DNA of 64,000 nucleotides from Myotis daubentonii (taxonomy: Eukaryota; Chordata; Mammalia; Chiroptera; Vespertilionidae), in assembly GCF_963259705.1 (NCBI RefSeq), contig NC_081850.1:35077892-35141891 (forward strand). Reading direction: 5' to 3'. Below, in pieces: positions 1 through 13,826 of this stretch. The position numbers and the translations under genes were made by a program. Every line of letters starts with the position of its first letter. Position 1 is the first letter of the stretch. The notes beneath the pieces were generated by a model, which did not search any database, was not told the origin of the DNA, and saw nothing but the letters and a program-made list of their open reading frames with translations.

Positions 1-1690
<1,690 letters not shown>

Positions 1691-1814
1691 TTACCCAAAA
1701 CCTATGGACAGGGGTCCTCTGAGAAGGACAGCTACAGACTCAGCAGGCTAACACATTCTCGGATGCAGACTTGGGTGGGCCTTGGGGCAGTGACTGATAG
1801 TAACTGAGTTCTTA

Positions 1815-2135
1815 GCTGGGCACACACCGTTTAGATAAGACTAGATTTCCCAGCCTCCCTCGCAATGAGGAATCACCGTGAGAATCAGTTCTGGTTAATG
1901 CACTGTAAGCAGGATTGGCATATACAACTTCTAGGAAATATCCTCTATTTTCCTTCCCTTTATTCCTTTCTGGTTCCTGAAATTTGGGCCTGGTGGCTGG
2001 AATAATGATCTTGGACCAATGCAGCCAGATCAAGATAGAAGGGATCTAGATTTCCCAGAGAACATGGGGCATTTCCATCTGCCCTGGACTCACTCCCCTC
2101 ATTTGTTTAAAAGTCACTTGTGTGGCTATAACCAC
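1815..2135 (+). repeat. Ancient LTR-like repeat (MaLR type, subfamily uncertain)
   Basis: The motifs CCCAGCCTCCCT, a CAGTTCTGG-TTAATG block and the later AAGATAGAAGG follow the order of a common old mammalian LTR repeat. It is strongly diverged and I cannot name the subfamily. Confidence 0.45.
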
Positions 2136-2394
2136 ACAGCCAAATCCTAATCCTTCAATGGCATTTCTGGTCCACATTCCATACTGTTATTCATGAATGA
2201 TGCTCCTATTACAAGCAAAGTGAAGGAGATTTAGAAGGAGCAGCAGGGAAAGGGGAGACATAGAGGCTTAATACCATGGTTCCTCATCTCAGACCTTGAG
2301 GTCTGATTGCAAAAAACACATGTTTACACAATGACTCCAAGATAAGATAAAAAGCATCAAGAAGGTATAGTTAAGAGACAAATGAAAATCTTTT

Positions 2395-2480
2395 TTAACT
2401 TAGTGATAGGAGAAAAGCAAGTAAGGTAGAGCCACAGACTTGGGTTCCATTCCTCCGAACCTCAGTTTTCTTATGTTCAA
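2395..2480 (+). repeat. MIR SINE fragment
   Basis: A short piece with the MIR order: acquired-trait phrase CAGACTTGGGTTC, then CCTCAGTTTTCTTAT. Low confidence because of its length. Confidence 0.4.
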
Positions 2481-3081
2481 TGTATAAACATTTCACTCAC
2501 ACAATGATATGAACTAATTCTTGTAAATAAGTAGGGCACTTGGGTTGTTTTTGTTTTTTGCCTGGCACAGACAGCTAACATCCAGGTGTTTCCCATCATT
2601 AGCAGGTCTGTCCTTCTGGAGGATATGATGTCTTTGAGATAAAAGGCAAAGATCCGGTTGCTTAATGCCAATATCCTGCAAATATTCGAGAAACCCAGTG
2701 GAGCCATATATAGTTCAAGCAGATTACTTAGGGAGGCCTTCCGATTTCCTGCCACCTTTCAGCATCTGCAGCTGTGACATGCTGGCGTCAGAACAGATGC
2801 TACAGTGACAAGCACAGACTGGAACTCTTGTGTTATGCACACAATACTCTAGTTGGCCTCCCTACTGTTGGCTACTCCCCACTGTCGGGAAGATTCTATG
2901 CTTTGTGGCAAATTCCCAGGGAGATTAAAATTTGGTCCAAGTCAAGTTCACCGTATGGGTATGGGTGTGGTTATTTTCTTAGACTAAATGTATTTGCTTA
3001 AAACCTGCTCCCAGGAGTCTAGTTAAGCTAAGATCCAGGTAAAAAGCAGTGTGATTCCATCGCATTTCCTACATACATTTC

Positions 3082-3140
3082 ATACTATTCATTCATTCCA
3101 CAAATATTTTGTTGGGTATAAGATACCAGGGACTTAGAAG
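3082..3140 (-). repeat. L2 3'-end fragment
   Basis: TTCATTCATTCCACAAATATTTTGTTGGG is followed by a weakened CCAGGGAC block. This resembles the reverse complement of the L2 tail. Confidence 0.4.
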
Positions 3141-5143
3141 GGAAAACAGGGGAGAGTAGAGGTTGCTGTCAGGAAGCATCACCTGCTAGTTTTTATAGAA
3201 GTACCTGGCTGCCTCCCAACTCTCCCTCATCATCAGTCTAGTCCCCATCTATTCTCAATATGCTCGGGGTTGAGGTACCTGCTCCAGGGGCCATTGGCTG
3301 TAGTTCTATATCCCCACTATGTTTGAGGTCTGTGGGAGTAATAAGAATCTATGCTGAGCATTGCATTTAAAAAGTAGAAAAAAAAAACCCAACTGATAGA
3401 GTACACAGATATAAATGTACTTGGAAAGAACAGCTGGGTTATAGTTAGGATACTGTGCAGACTGAAAGGCTCTGAATTTTTCAAAGGTTTTAGTCACCCA
3501 GGTCAAAATGAGACAAAAACACTGACATTGATATCTACACTGTCAAAAAGGTAACCGTATGGTAAGACTTGGACATGGACTTAAAAGTAGGTGCCTAATG
3601 ATGGTTTTCCACGTCAGGGTTAGGTACCTGGAAATCTCCTTACAAATGAGTCACCTGGAAGCTACATATTTTATAGACACTCAAACTGTCTTGAGATTAA
3701 ATACAGACACACAACACCTTAAGCCTGATGTTTAGTCCAGTGTTCCCTTCAAGAGGGTCTCTGAATGTAGCTGTAATGTACAAGCTATCAACAGTAACAA
3801 GAGACATTAACCATTCCAGCCACGCTGTTTCCCGTGTCCATACTGAGCAGGCTCAGGGCAGGCATGAGCATTTCCTTAGTGTGTATTCCAATAGCCCAAG
3901 ATGAAAAGAAGTGTAGTTTCTACCTTTTCTTATCTGAGCTGTTTCCACTTCCCCCAGGCTTCTGCCTGGCCGTCAAAAAGCTGTGTTTTACCATGACACA
4001 CGCACAGCCCTCCATTAAGCAGGAGGGGCACATGGGGTAGGAGTACAGTCTGCTCCTAAATGTCCCTGCTTGTTTACAAAAGGAGCGAGATGGGCTGGGT
4101 AAGGCTGCCAGGCTTTATAAAGGACCCTTTAGAGAGCGAGGCGCATAAAGGCCTTCAGCTTCATGGCCGCGTCTCTCCGTTTCCCAAGTACTTTGTTTCC
4201 AGAGATTGTTACTGGGCAGGAGGGACTCCCGTTCTGTTAGTTCCCTGCCTCGTGCAGAGCGGCAGAGCTCAGACACGAACTCCAGTGCTGAGACCTCGGC
4301 CGCCTGACTGCAACCCCGTGTGGGCTTTCTGTCTGAGTTTCAGAAGGATTCTGCCTTATACCTCCGGGGTTCACCTGGCAATGCTGCTGCCCAGAGGAGA
4401 GCCAAAAGCACCACACGAGTTAAGATGCTTTTGGTTTGTGAAGCTTTGGGGATTACAGGCTTGTGGACCTGTAGTCTGTTTCCACCCAGAACAGTTAAGT
4501 CTCAAGTTCAGGGTTATACTTTCATAGAGGGAGCAGGATGAACTGAAATCACATACTGTGATTTTTTTAATCTTAGGCTCAGCTAGAGCCAGCGATGCCT
4601 GGAAAAATAACCTGTGAAGCAGAGGAGCAAGGCACTCTACAGAGTGGGGCAGAAGTAGGTTTGAAGCAGGATGACTTTCTTTTGACTTGGAGTTACATAG
4701 AAGAATTTGAAAAGGGTTCTATTGCTTTAAGAATTCAAACTGTTGGACTGGATCTAGGTTTCCTTCTAGCTCTGACACTTTGAATATCCCTACCCCTTTG
4801 GATCAGGGTCAGCACATCATCTGCACCTAGTCACACACATGGCTATTTAAATTTGTACTGAATGAAGTGTCGAAAGATTACTCACTCATACTGTCACTTA
4901 CACAGATGGAATCAGACTATGCAAACTTACTTCAAGGAGCCCATGTCCCAGGAGCCTTGCGTATCTAAATAGTTAACTACCCAGGCAAGTTGGCAGCTCA
5001 CTGGCTCCAAGAAACTCAGGGTTTCAATGTAAATATAAGTCAGCCTGCCATTGTCTAATTGTCCCTGCAAGGGGTACATAGAAGAGCAATACGTAAGCTT
5101 CAGTAAAAAATGGCGTAGACCTTATAATAAATACCAAGCCTCA

Positions 5144-5534
5144 TCAATCCCCAGAAGGAAAGTAGGGGAGGGCGGGGGTAAGGGGAAGAGATCAACCGAA
5201 GGACTTGTATACACGTATATAAGCCAAACCAATGGACATGGACAACAGGGGGATGGGAGCATGAGTGTGCGGGGCGGGGGGGGGGGAGGTTGGGGGTTAA
5301 TGGGGGGTATGAGGACACATTTGTAATACCTTAACTAATAATAATAAAAAAATAAAAACAAAACAAAACAAAACAACAACAACAAAAAAGAACAATAGAG
5401 TAACCTTTGAATGGAGATGGGAAGCCCCCTGGCCTTTTGTATAGAATGGATAGGATTGGGACCAAATAGTATAAATACAGATGTTAGATGACAATAAAGA
5501 GAAGAACCTGGTTATGATGATCACCTGAAAAAAA
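5144..5534 (+). mobile_element. 5'-truncated L1 3' end with transduced ERV-LTR-like segment
   Basis: A 15-bp duplication (AAATACCAAGCCTCA) flanks the insert at 5129-5143 and 5535-5549. The first part (5144-5360) is a bat L1 3' UTR, with the AAGAGATCAACC, CCAATGGACATGGACAACAGGGGG and TTTGTAATACCTTAACTAATAATAA blocks. An A-rich tail (about 5340-5390) follows. Then comes unrelated DNA (about 5395-5527) containing TATAAATACAGATG and an AATAAA signal (5493-5498), with a second poly(A) starting 30 bases later. The layout fits L1 read-through into flanking DNA followed by reverse transcription of both parts (3' transduction). Confidence 0.8.
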
Positions 5535-6102
5535 AAATACCAAGCCTCACAGTGGGCTACAAATGTCCCTGGAGGGCTCGGAGTGACACCTTGGCAGGAG
5601 TGTCCACCAGCAATGCCTGGAATATGCAGATGTTTCTGAGTATCAGGCTCAGACTGAACTTCGACTACTCAGAGGGGCTCGTGTGGCCACACTGCTGGGA
5701 CTAGCAGGGCCAAGTATTCCAATCGCTCACACCCCTCCTCTCAGCCTGGGCATGCGGGTGTTATCATCTACTGGAATTTCTTCAGTCCATTTGTTTTGGC
5801 ACTTCTGAGGCTGCCAAGGGCATTTATTTTTAGTAGGACTCACTTCTGCTTGGCACTTGAATGCCAATCTTTCTATTCATAGGCGAAAGCTTGTTTTTAG
5901 ACAAGCAGATATCCTAGTCAGCAACGTTTCCCACAGGGAAGGTTAGTAAGAGGAACCAGCGAAAGGCCCCCAAGATATCAAGCACCAAGTCTGTGTTCTA
6001 GCCTTCAAGGCAGCCTCCAAAACACAGGTGGGGGCCAACTAAAAACTGTTAACTACTTAGGTTAATCCTTCTGATTCACTGCAATGAGTGAATCTTATAA
6101 TT

Positions 6103-6314
6103 CCGTGGTCGGCAAACTGCGGCTCTTGAGCCACATGCGGCTTTTTGGCCCCTTGAGTGTGGCTCTTCCTAAGCCTTAGGAGTACCCTAATTAAGTTAAT
6201 AACAATGTACCTACCTTTATAGTTTAAGTTTAAAAAATTGGGCTCTCAAAAGAAATTTCAATCGTTGTACTGTTGATATTTGGCTCTGTTGACTAATGAG
6301 TTTGCTGACCACTG
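6103..6314 (+). mobile_element. Non-autonomous hAT element (GTCGGCAAACTGCGGCTC family)
   Basis: The ends GTGGTCGGCAAACTG and GTTTGCTGACCACTG are inverted. The exact 8-bp target duplication TTATAATT lies at 6095-6102 and 6315-6322, which is the hAT length. The 212-bp element has no transposase frame. Confidence 0.92.
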
Positions 6315-6399
6315 TTATAATTCATTGTCAAACAGTTTTTCCCACTTACATCAGATTGAAATGATCTTAAGAAGCAGGGACAAATAACTCATTCACGTC

Positions 6400-6570
6400 T
6401 CAATGCTACAGGGTCAGAGCTACTATTCCCCTTGTATACATATATCAGGAAACCTGTTCAGAGAACAGAAGTAAAGTACTTGCTCAAGATCACTCTGGGA
6501 AGAACTAGAATTTGAACCTGGGCAGTCTGGCTCCAAATTCCGTGTTACTGAGCATGTATGCAACCAAGAG
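6400..6570 (-). repeat. MIR SINE
   Basis: The block AAGTACTTGCTCAAGATCACTC...GAACCTGGGCAGTCTGGCTCC is the reverse complement of the MIR core and 5' region. Confidence 0.7.
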
Positions 6571-6875
6571 CACCTCACTCAGGACTATTTCTTTCTAGAG
6601 TGTCCTGTTGATTTGTAAGTTGGCCAGTCGAGTCAACTTATTCCAGAATTAGGTAGTTTTTCACTTGTCCTAATGACACTATCCCACATAGCGTTATTGT
6701 GGAGATGGAGCCCTTTCTCCTGTCCCCATCTTAATTTTTTAAAAATGCTCCAGAGTATCCTCAGTGGGTCCTTTCCTAGGAGGACAACAGTGCTTGGTGT
6801 TCCTACTGAGGACATATTGGACAAGTAGTGCAAACGCCCTCTGATACTCTTTGGAAGCTATTAGTTTTCGGTGGG

Positions 6876-7051
6876 TGGTTCTCAAGCTCTCCTTTGCATC
6901 AGAATCCCCTGGAGAGCTTATAAGACACAATGCTGGGCCCCACCCCCTAAAAATTCTGATCCAGTGGCTATAGAGTGGGGCCCACATTTACATTTGTAAT
7001 GAATTCCCAGATGATGCTGACACTCCTGGTTCCTGACCACACATTGAAACC
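6876..7051 (+). repeat. MER5A-type ancient hAT
   Basis: It begins with GGTGGTTCTCAAGCTC. It contains GCATCAGAATCCCCTGGAGAGCTT, then the GGGCCCCACCCC and TTCTGATCCAG blocks in MER5A order, and ends in a decayed TIR. Confidence 0.75.
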
Positions 7052-8637
7052 GCTGCAGGAAGGTTAGAAGGCTCAGATTCTACCGACCATGCAAGTGACT
7101 TCCATTTTCAGGGTTGGGATTTACAGTACTCATCCCCATAAGCCCTCCTGCCCATCACTGGATGGATATTGGTGATAAATGCCAATCTTACAAAATATAT
7201 CGGGTGACAGCCTGCCATAAAGCCTTTGTGCCCATTAGGTAGGGAAATCTTATCCAGATGCCTTAATCAGCATGCACCGAAAAATGTGGTTCTAAAATCT
7301 GCCCTGATCTCTCATGTGTCCCATCTTTGATTGGCCCCATCACTTCCTCTACATCAGTAGTCCAAAAACGAGGCCAGATTCTTCTCATTTTGGCATCCAG
7401 CCCTGGCCTGTCTAAGCCCTCATCTCTCACTTGATCTAAATTTGTCTCCTGTCCGTCTGCCTCTAGGCTGCCACATTCTGTATCCAAATCAAGATGGTGA
7501 TTCAAACAACCTAGTGCCAAGGATGGTATCACTTCCAGGTTTCCTACTGACTCTAGAATTGAGTCTAGTTTATGACATATTCCTCCCAACTCTCTCCTAT
7601 TAATTACCCCCTGCCATCTGCTCTGGCTACACCAAGTTGCCCCGCTCACTTCCCAGGCCTGCACCCTCACTGTTGCTTTGTCTTGATTTGCTCGTGTTAC
7701 CCCTGTCCATTTATCTACCAGGAGTGGGTCCAGATGTCACCCCTTGAATGAGGCCCTCAGTTCCTATCTTGACCAGTTAGGTATGGTTTGGCTGTGTTTC
7801 CATGGTCTCCTGTGCCAATCATACAGATGTCATGGTCTGAGATGCTCTTACCCACCGGTTTGCATCTCTCCCAGTGGACATCCCCTAACATAGGGCCTGG
7901 AATTTATCTTTGTAATTCGGGCCCTGGTGTCTACCGCTAATGATTCTTTCAGCACTAGTGAGCATTCATGGATGCGCTAGTTGATTTGTTAGTTCATTAA
8001 TAAAGCTGGTTTGAACTATAGACTTTCCCCAAGCATTCTTCCCAACTTTTGTGAACTTGAAACCAAGCGTGACAAGCCGTTTCACTAGCTCGAGTACTTT
8101 GAAAGAATCTAGGTTATAAAGGCCACTGTTCCCTATGCCTTTGAGGGTTCCTTCCCCTTATCTTTGTGACACTTTCTCATTTAAAAGTATACTTCTTCCA
8201 AACTTATCTGTCAGAATGAGGGTGCCAGTGTGGGTATGGCGGCCTCATTTCCACGTGAGGAGAAAGGTTTGACACACAGGGAAAGTTAGCAGTGGCTGAC
8301 TGGTAAAGTTAGAAATTGGATATGTGGGGCCCAGATTTTACTTCTGACATGTTTGAGCGCTCTGTGGTAATGTTGGCAACAATCTATTGGGCTTGAGTTG
8401 CATCACTGCTGTAAGATCATCTGCAGAGGTGGAAGAGTTTCTGGCTTTGGCACATTGGAATCTAAGTTCTTGGTGATTTGGGGGAAACTTCGTAAGGTGT
8501 AACCCAGGTGGCATGTGGGAACTCCAGCAACTTTTAGGTGCTGGCAGCCTCTTTTATGATTAAGTCTTAAGCTCTGGTCTGCTCACTTCTATCCAGTGCT
8601 TCTCTTCCACGCTGTGTTTGAATCACTGATTTCTCAG

Positions 8638-8748
8638 GTGAACTTCCTTGCTAGATTAAATGCCAGAAAGGAAGGGACCAACCACCTGGTCACAGTGTCT
8701 CCATGCCTGGTGCCATGTGATAGGTGCTCAGTAGATTAGAGGTAAAGT
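8638..8748 (+). repeat. L2 3'-end fragment
   Basis: TAGATTAAATGCCAGAAAGGAAGGGACC is followed by GCCTGGTGCCATGTGATAGGTGCTCAGTAGA, a diverged L2 tail. Confidence 0.6.
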
Positions 8749-9931
8749 GGGCTCAAGCAGATGCACAAGGAAGGTCAGCACCACTCACCACCTACTCAGT
8801 AAACCTACAGATCAGTTAATAATTCAGATCTTGGGAAGGCTTCTTAGGAGAATTAAAGATCAGAGGCAGTTTGTAAAAGAGGAACCCTATTTACTCATGG
8901 TATTTGGGTGAAGTATTAAGTTAAAACACATGAAGTAACTTGCAAAAGTTGTCTTTTGCCAAGGTTTTATCACCCCCTTTGCTTGGCAGCTTGCAAGACT
9001 CACTCCATCCCCCATATCACATCTAGGTACATAAAAGCTCCTAGCCAGCAAGGCCAACATGGATGACCCAAGTTGGGGGCAAGATGAACCATTCTAGCCA
9101 GTGGTCCAATCTTTAGTGTCTGCCTCCAACAGTATCTCTTAAATATAAGGCCATGAATAACACCGCCCCCCCATGTGGCATCTCTGAAATACAAAGTGGG
9201 CAAAGGATCCCTAAGCAGACATGAAGACATTTTTCTCAAGTAGAATCTGTACTTTGTCCCCCAGCACCCAGCAGGCATCCTCTTGCTTAATTGAGAGCCC
9301 CGAATAGCCATCAGGCCCAGGCTTTCCCAGGGAACTTCACATGAAGGGGAAAGTGTGCTAACTTTAAGGTTTCACCTGCCATCTCATTAGATCCCGCAGT
9401 GCACCTAGCAGATCTAACCAGGTGGCATTAACAATATCCAGATTTTTTATTGCAAACCAACAGAAGAGCTTAGCAAAGAGATGCCGATTCAAACTGAAAA
9501 ATGCACAGAGTGAAATCGAGATGATTTTCACTTACGAAGCCAGATTTTCGTAGAGCTAAGGCATACTCAGCCTTGAAGTCCTATGAAAAGCTATCCTCGG
9601 GTCTCCTAGCTAAAAACTCTTTAGCTGGGCAAAAGAAATTGCCTCCGGACCACTTACCTCTGCTCAACAAGTACATCTAATCCATCCCCTCTGCAGAAGG
9701 TATTCTTGGACTCGTTGCCTTGAAAATAGTCGCTGTGCTGTGGCCTAAGTACTGTTTTGAGATTAACTTGAAGTAGAAGGGGACATCCTAAGCAATTTTG
9801 AAGCTATCAACTAACCATCTGGAGAGCTGGAGAGCAGCTGCATCAGCCCACCAAGAAGCTCTCCTAAGGCAGGTACATTTATTATAAGCATCATCACAGA
9901 CCTTATCATAGCCTGCTGAGGCACTTAATTT

Positions 9932-10154
9932 TTTTTATTTTTTAAATATGTCTTTATTGATTTTAGGGAGAGAGAAAGGGAGATGGTGAGAGATAGAAAC
10001 ATCATTGGGAAAGAAACTTTGATTGGCTGCCTACTGCACACCCCCTACTGGGGATCGAGCCCACAACCCGGACATGTTCCCTCACCAGGAATCAAACCAG
10101 CAATCTCTTCCTACAGAGGATGACACTCAATTCACTGAGCCGCACCAGCTGGGC
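9932..10154 (-). mobile_element. Ves SINE
   Basis: This is a tRNA-derived vespertilionid SINE in minus orientation. The T-rich tail is on the left; the CTGCCTACTGCACACCCCCTACTGGGGAT body and the tRNA-like head (reverse of CCAGCTGGTGCGGCTCAGTG) are on the right. The target duplication GCA(C/T)TTAATTT is seen at 9921-9931 and 10155-10165. Confidence 0.93.
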
Positions 10155-10284
10155 GCATTTAATTTCTTACAGGCTAATATGTGAAGGCAGATTTCCAAAG
10201 AAAGGTCAGCATCCAGAGTAAATATAATTATGACTCAAAATCATATAGGTGACTGCCTACACTTGATCACTACTCCCTCTACTG

Positions 10285-10577
10285 CAGTGGTTCTCAACCT
10301 GGGGGTCGAACGACCCTTTCACAGTGGTCACCTAAGACTATCGGAAAACACATATATAATTACATATTGTTTTTGTGATTAATCACTATGCTTTAATTAT
10401 GTTCAATTTGTAACAATGAAAATACATCCTGCATATCAGATATTTACATTACAATTCATAACAGTAGCAAAATTACAGTTATGAAGTACCAACAAAAATA
10501 ATTTTATGGTTGGGGGTCACCACAACATGAGGAACTGTATTAAAGGGTCACGGCATTAGGAAGGTTGAGAACCACTG
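10285..10577 (+). mobile_element. SPIN-type non-autonomous hAT (long form)
   Basis: The TIRs are CAGTGGTTCTCAACCTG and GGTTGAGAACCACTG. The internal sequence matches SPIN (GGTCGAACGACCCTTTCACAG, TAGCAAAATTACAGTTATGAAGTA, GGGGGTCACCACAACATGAGG) as I recall it. The 8-bp duplication CTCTACTG/CTCTATTG flanks it at 10277-10284 and 10578-10585. SPIN elements are known for horizontal transfer among tetrapods including bats. Confidence 0.92.
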
Positions 10578-11607
10578 CTCTATTGAGAAGGACAGCTTTA
10601 TTCACATTCTGTGAGAAATAGAAAATGGTCTATAGTTAACGAGTATCTATATATTTATGCTGTGCTCTGAGTCTTCTGGTGTTTGGATCAAAACCCAAAG
10701 CCATATGGCTGGGAGCTATCTGTTCCCTTGACCTTACAGCCATGTTCTACTCTAGGAGTTCTTGTTACATCTTATCTATGTGATGCTCCTCCTGAATCAG
10801 AAGGGCTTGTAACTACTTTTCAAATTTTCTAGAATTATAAAAACTACTCAAGTGAACTTGAGTCTATGGCCACCCAATTGTATCAAAGGCAGAAACACTT
10901 CTAACAGACCTGCCATAATGAACATGTGCAGTTTTGTTGTCCCAAAGTCTTAACTGTTGGCAGCTCCACTGAACTTGGCTTTAGGTATCTTGTGACTCAG
11001 GCAATAAAACCAAAGAATCAAAATGACACAGGACAGGTGCATGGCTGAATGTCACATGAAGTGGCCAATTTGGGGCGATTTGGGGACACAAAGCTGCTCA
11101 AGAAGCTGTCTCTGCCAATACGGGCTTGCCTGACGACCCTCCCTCCCCATTTAAAGAGCCCTGCTCACGTCCTCGTGCTTTGGCCCAGATGAGAATTATG
11201 GCCATTGCCACACCTTCCCTTGGTGCTACCAGATGAACCAGGGTTACTTCCCTCTTGCCCTCTAGTCTCCTATCTTTCCAGGTCCATGACCACTGCCATT
11301 CCACCAACCCACCCCCCACAATAAGAAAAGCGCTGTGTACTCTTTTGCTTGTTGCTAGCCATATCTGAATAGCTCTCACAGAACCTTTGCTCTTCTGGGC
11401 TTTGGCCTTAACAAGTCTATGGTACCCAGATCCTAGTCTTGACTCCATAGGCTGGAGGAAAATGTCGTAGAATTCCAGGGATTTTGCAGGTATACTGCAC
11501 CACTGAATTTTAACTCCTCTCAGCCTGTTTTACGTTCCTTGCCAGGGCCTTAGAGCACACCTTCCCTGCCCTAGAGTATTTTAGACCAGCACCATAAGTG
11601 TATGTGC

Positions 11608-11611
<4 letters not shown>

Positions 11612-11651
<40 letters not shown>
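11612..11651. repeat. (GT)n microsatellite
   Basis: An uninterrupted GT dinucleotide run of about 20 units, followed by a G homopolymer. Confidence 0.97.
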
Positions 11652-11652
<1 letters not shown>

Positions 11653-12457
11653 GGGGGGGGGGCGGTGTGGTGCAGCAGGGAGGAAAGTGTAGAAGACCAG
11701 GGCCAGATGTCAGCCTACATGCCCTGGGACTTTGAACTTCAAACAGGAGCCAGTCTGGGTTGGTTTGTGAGTACCTACATCAGCAGACTCCAACTTCCCA
11801 CCAGGTCAGAAGGCTGTGCCTCCTTTCCTTTGAAGCATTTAAGTCTTGCGTGGGCTTCTCCACTCTTCATGGCATGTCACACATTTCGTAAGTGACCTAG
11901 GGGAGCAGAGGGTCCTCACCTACCTCACACAGGTGAGCATATGGCTGCAAGTGACTGTTTCCAACAATGTAAGTACATTCCTAGCATTTTATAGGATCAA
12001 GTTAACCTCCAATGTAAAGGCATGTGTTAAATTAAGAGAATTCCACACAGCAAAGAGAACATGGAGTAAAAATGAGTGCTTTCTCCCACCTTCCTGGACA
12101 GTTATCAGTAAGCTCTAGTATATTTTCTTAGTCTTGGAAATGGTGTGAAAAGTGTAATGCAAGTCATGGCACTATTCTGAAAAACGGCTTAATAAGTTAG
12201 TGCTGCTCATCCATTAATGATTAATGTTGGAATCTGAAAACTTGTGAGCAGCGCTTTTCAGGCTCTTGGGTTTGTTACACGTCAGAGGCCATGTTCAGGG
12301 CGCTCTCCGAGGAGGCCAGGCAGGGGAAAGCATTCGCGAGAACAGTGGGTCTCCGCCTGTGGGGTTTTTACATTCCCTTAAAGATAACACTCCTCAGGCT
12401 GCTCAATTGCGAGTCCGCAGAGCCATGTGACCAACCTAAACGTGACCCTGCGGCCAG

Positions 12458-12462
12458 CCAAT
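12458..12462 (+). promoter_or_regulatory. CCAAT box in CpG-rich intron 1
   Basis: The sequence CAGCCAATCGCAGCGCGC has the extended CCAAT context bound by NF-Y, in plus orientation, within a CpG cluster 1.4 kb inside VLDLR intron 1. It could serve a plus-strand antisense transcript or an intragenic promoter. No start site is visible. Confidence 0.4.
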
Positions 12463-13826
12463 CGCAGCGCGCAGACAAGTCCGTCCCAGCTTCACACACG
12501 CTCCGGGACAAATGGAACCAAAGGGCAGGGGGCATTCGGAGACTTACAACCACCAAGTATTGCCGGGGAGAGGCTGTCTGACCACACACTTTCAAGTTCG
12601 CTCTCACTTCGGGAGACACGTGACTGCAGGCCGGCGGGTCTCCCCAGCTCCCAAGCACCCCGAGCCGGGGACTCTGAGATGGGCACTGAGGACGGGGCAG
12701 CGTTCTGTCCAACCCCCTGGCGCTGGCGAGCAAGCCCCCTCGGTGTCCCGCCAAGATCACCGCAGGGCTCCGATCGAGTCCCCTGAGAGGGGCTTCCTGT
12801 CTCTTGCCCTGGAAAGTTGTGCGTCCCAGTCGGGAGGGTGGCTGAGCCAGGGCTCCCAGGCCCAGGGGGCAGACCCCGGGGCCCCGACAGCGGTCACCAC
12901 TGCCCTCCGCACAAGCCCCAGCCGCACACCAGCTCTCGCGCTATCCCCTTTGATCCATTGTTTAAGTCGAAGGCTAATTGCAGTCACTAGATCAGGACTC
13001 AGTTCCTCTGGAGGAAATCTCGCCGGAATAAGGATCAGCAAACTAACCTGATTAAGTCTTTGTTCCACTCCCCTCCCCCGATCAGCTATACGGAAGACCC
13101 ACGAGGTGTACAAGCGCCGCCACGGGCGGGGTGGGCAGGGGAGAGGGGAGCAACACCCAGAGGGGAGTCCAGTTTCAAGCCTCACTCGCCCTCTAACCTG
13201 CACTCCGGAGAGACAGCCCGGCGCCGGGGGAGTCAGTCCGGGTGCGCAGGCTGCACACTTCCAGCAGCTCCGGGGCGACTACGGGCTGCAGCCCACGGAC
13301 CGTGCGCCCTGCTCAGCGCCACAGGGGGGCTGACAGCCCCCGCTGACACCCGGGCCCCTCTCCCGGGTGCCGTGTCCCCAGAGACGCCCACCCTCACCCA
13401 CCCCCTCCCTGAAGTCCACGGAGCGCGCCGGGGCTGCCGCGCACGTCTCCGGGCCCTCTGCCTCCTCGCTAACACTGCCTGGCAGGGGAGGCAGCACCAT
13501 TGTTCAGCGGCTCAGAAGCCCACATGCCCTCGCCCCCGCCAAGCGGGGCTGAAAAAGGGGGCGAAGCCGTGGGAGGGAGTGTAAGGGAATGAAGACTAGT
13601 TCAGGCAAGGCTTTAGGACACCCCAAACCCCACTCTCCCCCAAGCCCGGCTCTCCGTGGCGGCTACGCTGACAGCTCAGAGGCGCCACCAGGGTGGGGAG
13701 GGGGGAAAGGCGAGGAGAGTGGAGAGGTGCCTCCTAGGAGGGGGTGGGCAGGAGGAGACCCGAGCCTCGGGGCCCCTGGGCGCGGCTGGGTCCGGGCAGC
13801 CCGCGGAGGGGTGCATCCTCACTTAC

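Noticed and set aside
4060..4527. 155-codon plus-strand open frame in VLDLR intron 1
   Set aside because: No recognisable family, no splice context and an overlapping alternative frame. The composition is like non-coding DNA.
7263..7670. 135-codon minus-strand open frame
   Set aside because: No recognised domain, no splice signals in context and no second supporting exon. Treated as chance or as an unrecognised old repeat.
12368..13584. Several open frames of 120-180 codons on both strands
   Set aside because: They overlap each other in all frames in GC-rich DNA and show no domain or homology signal, as expected from base composition.
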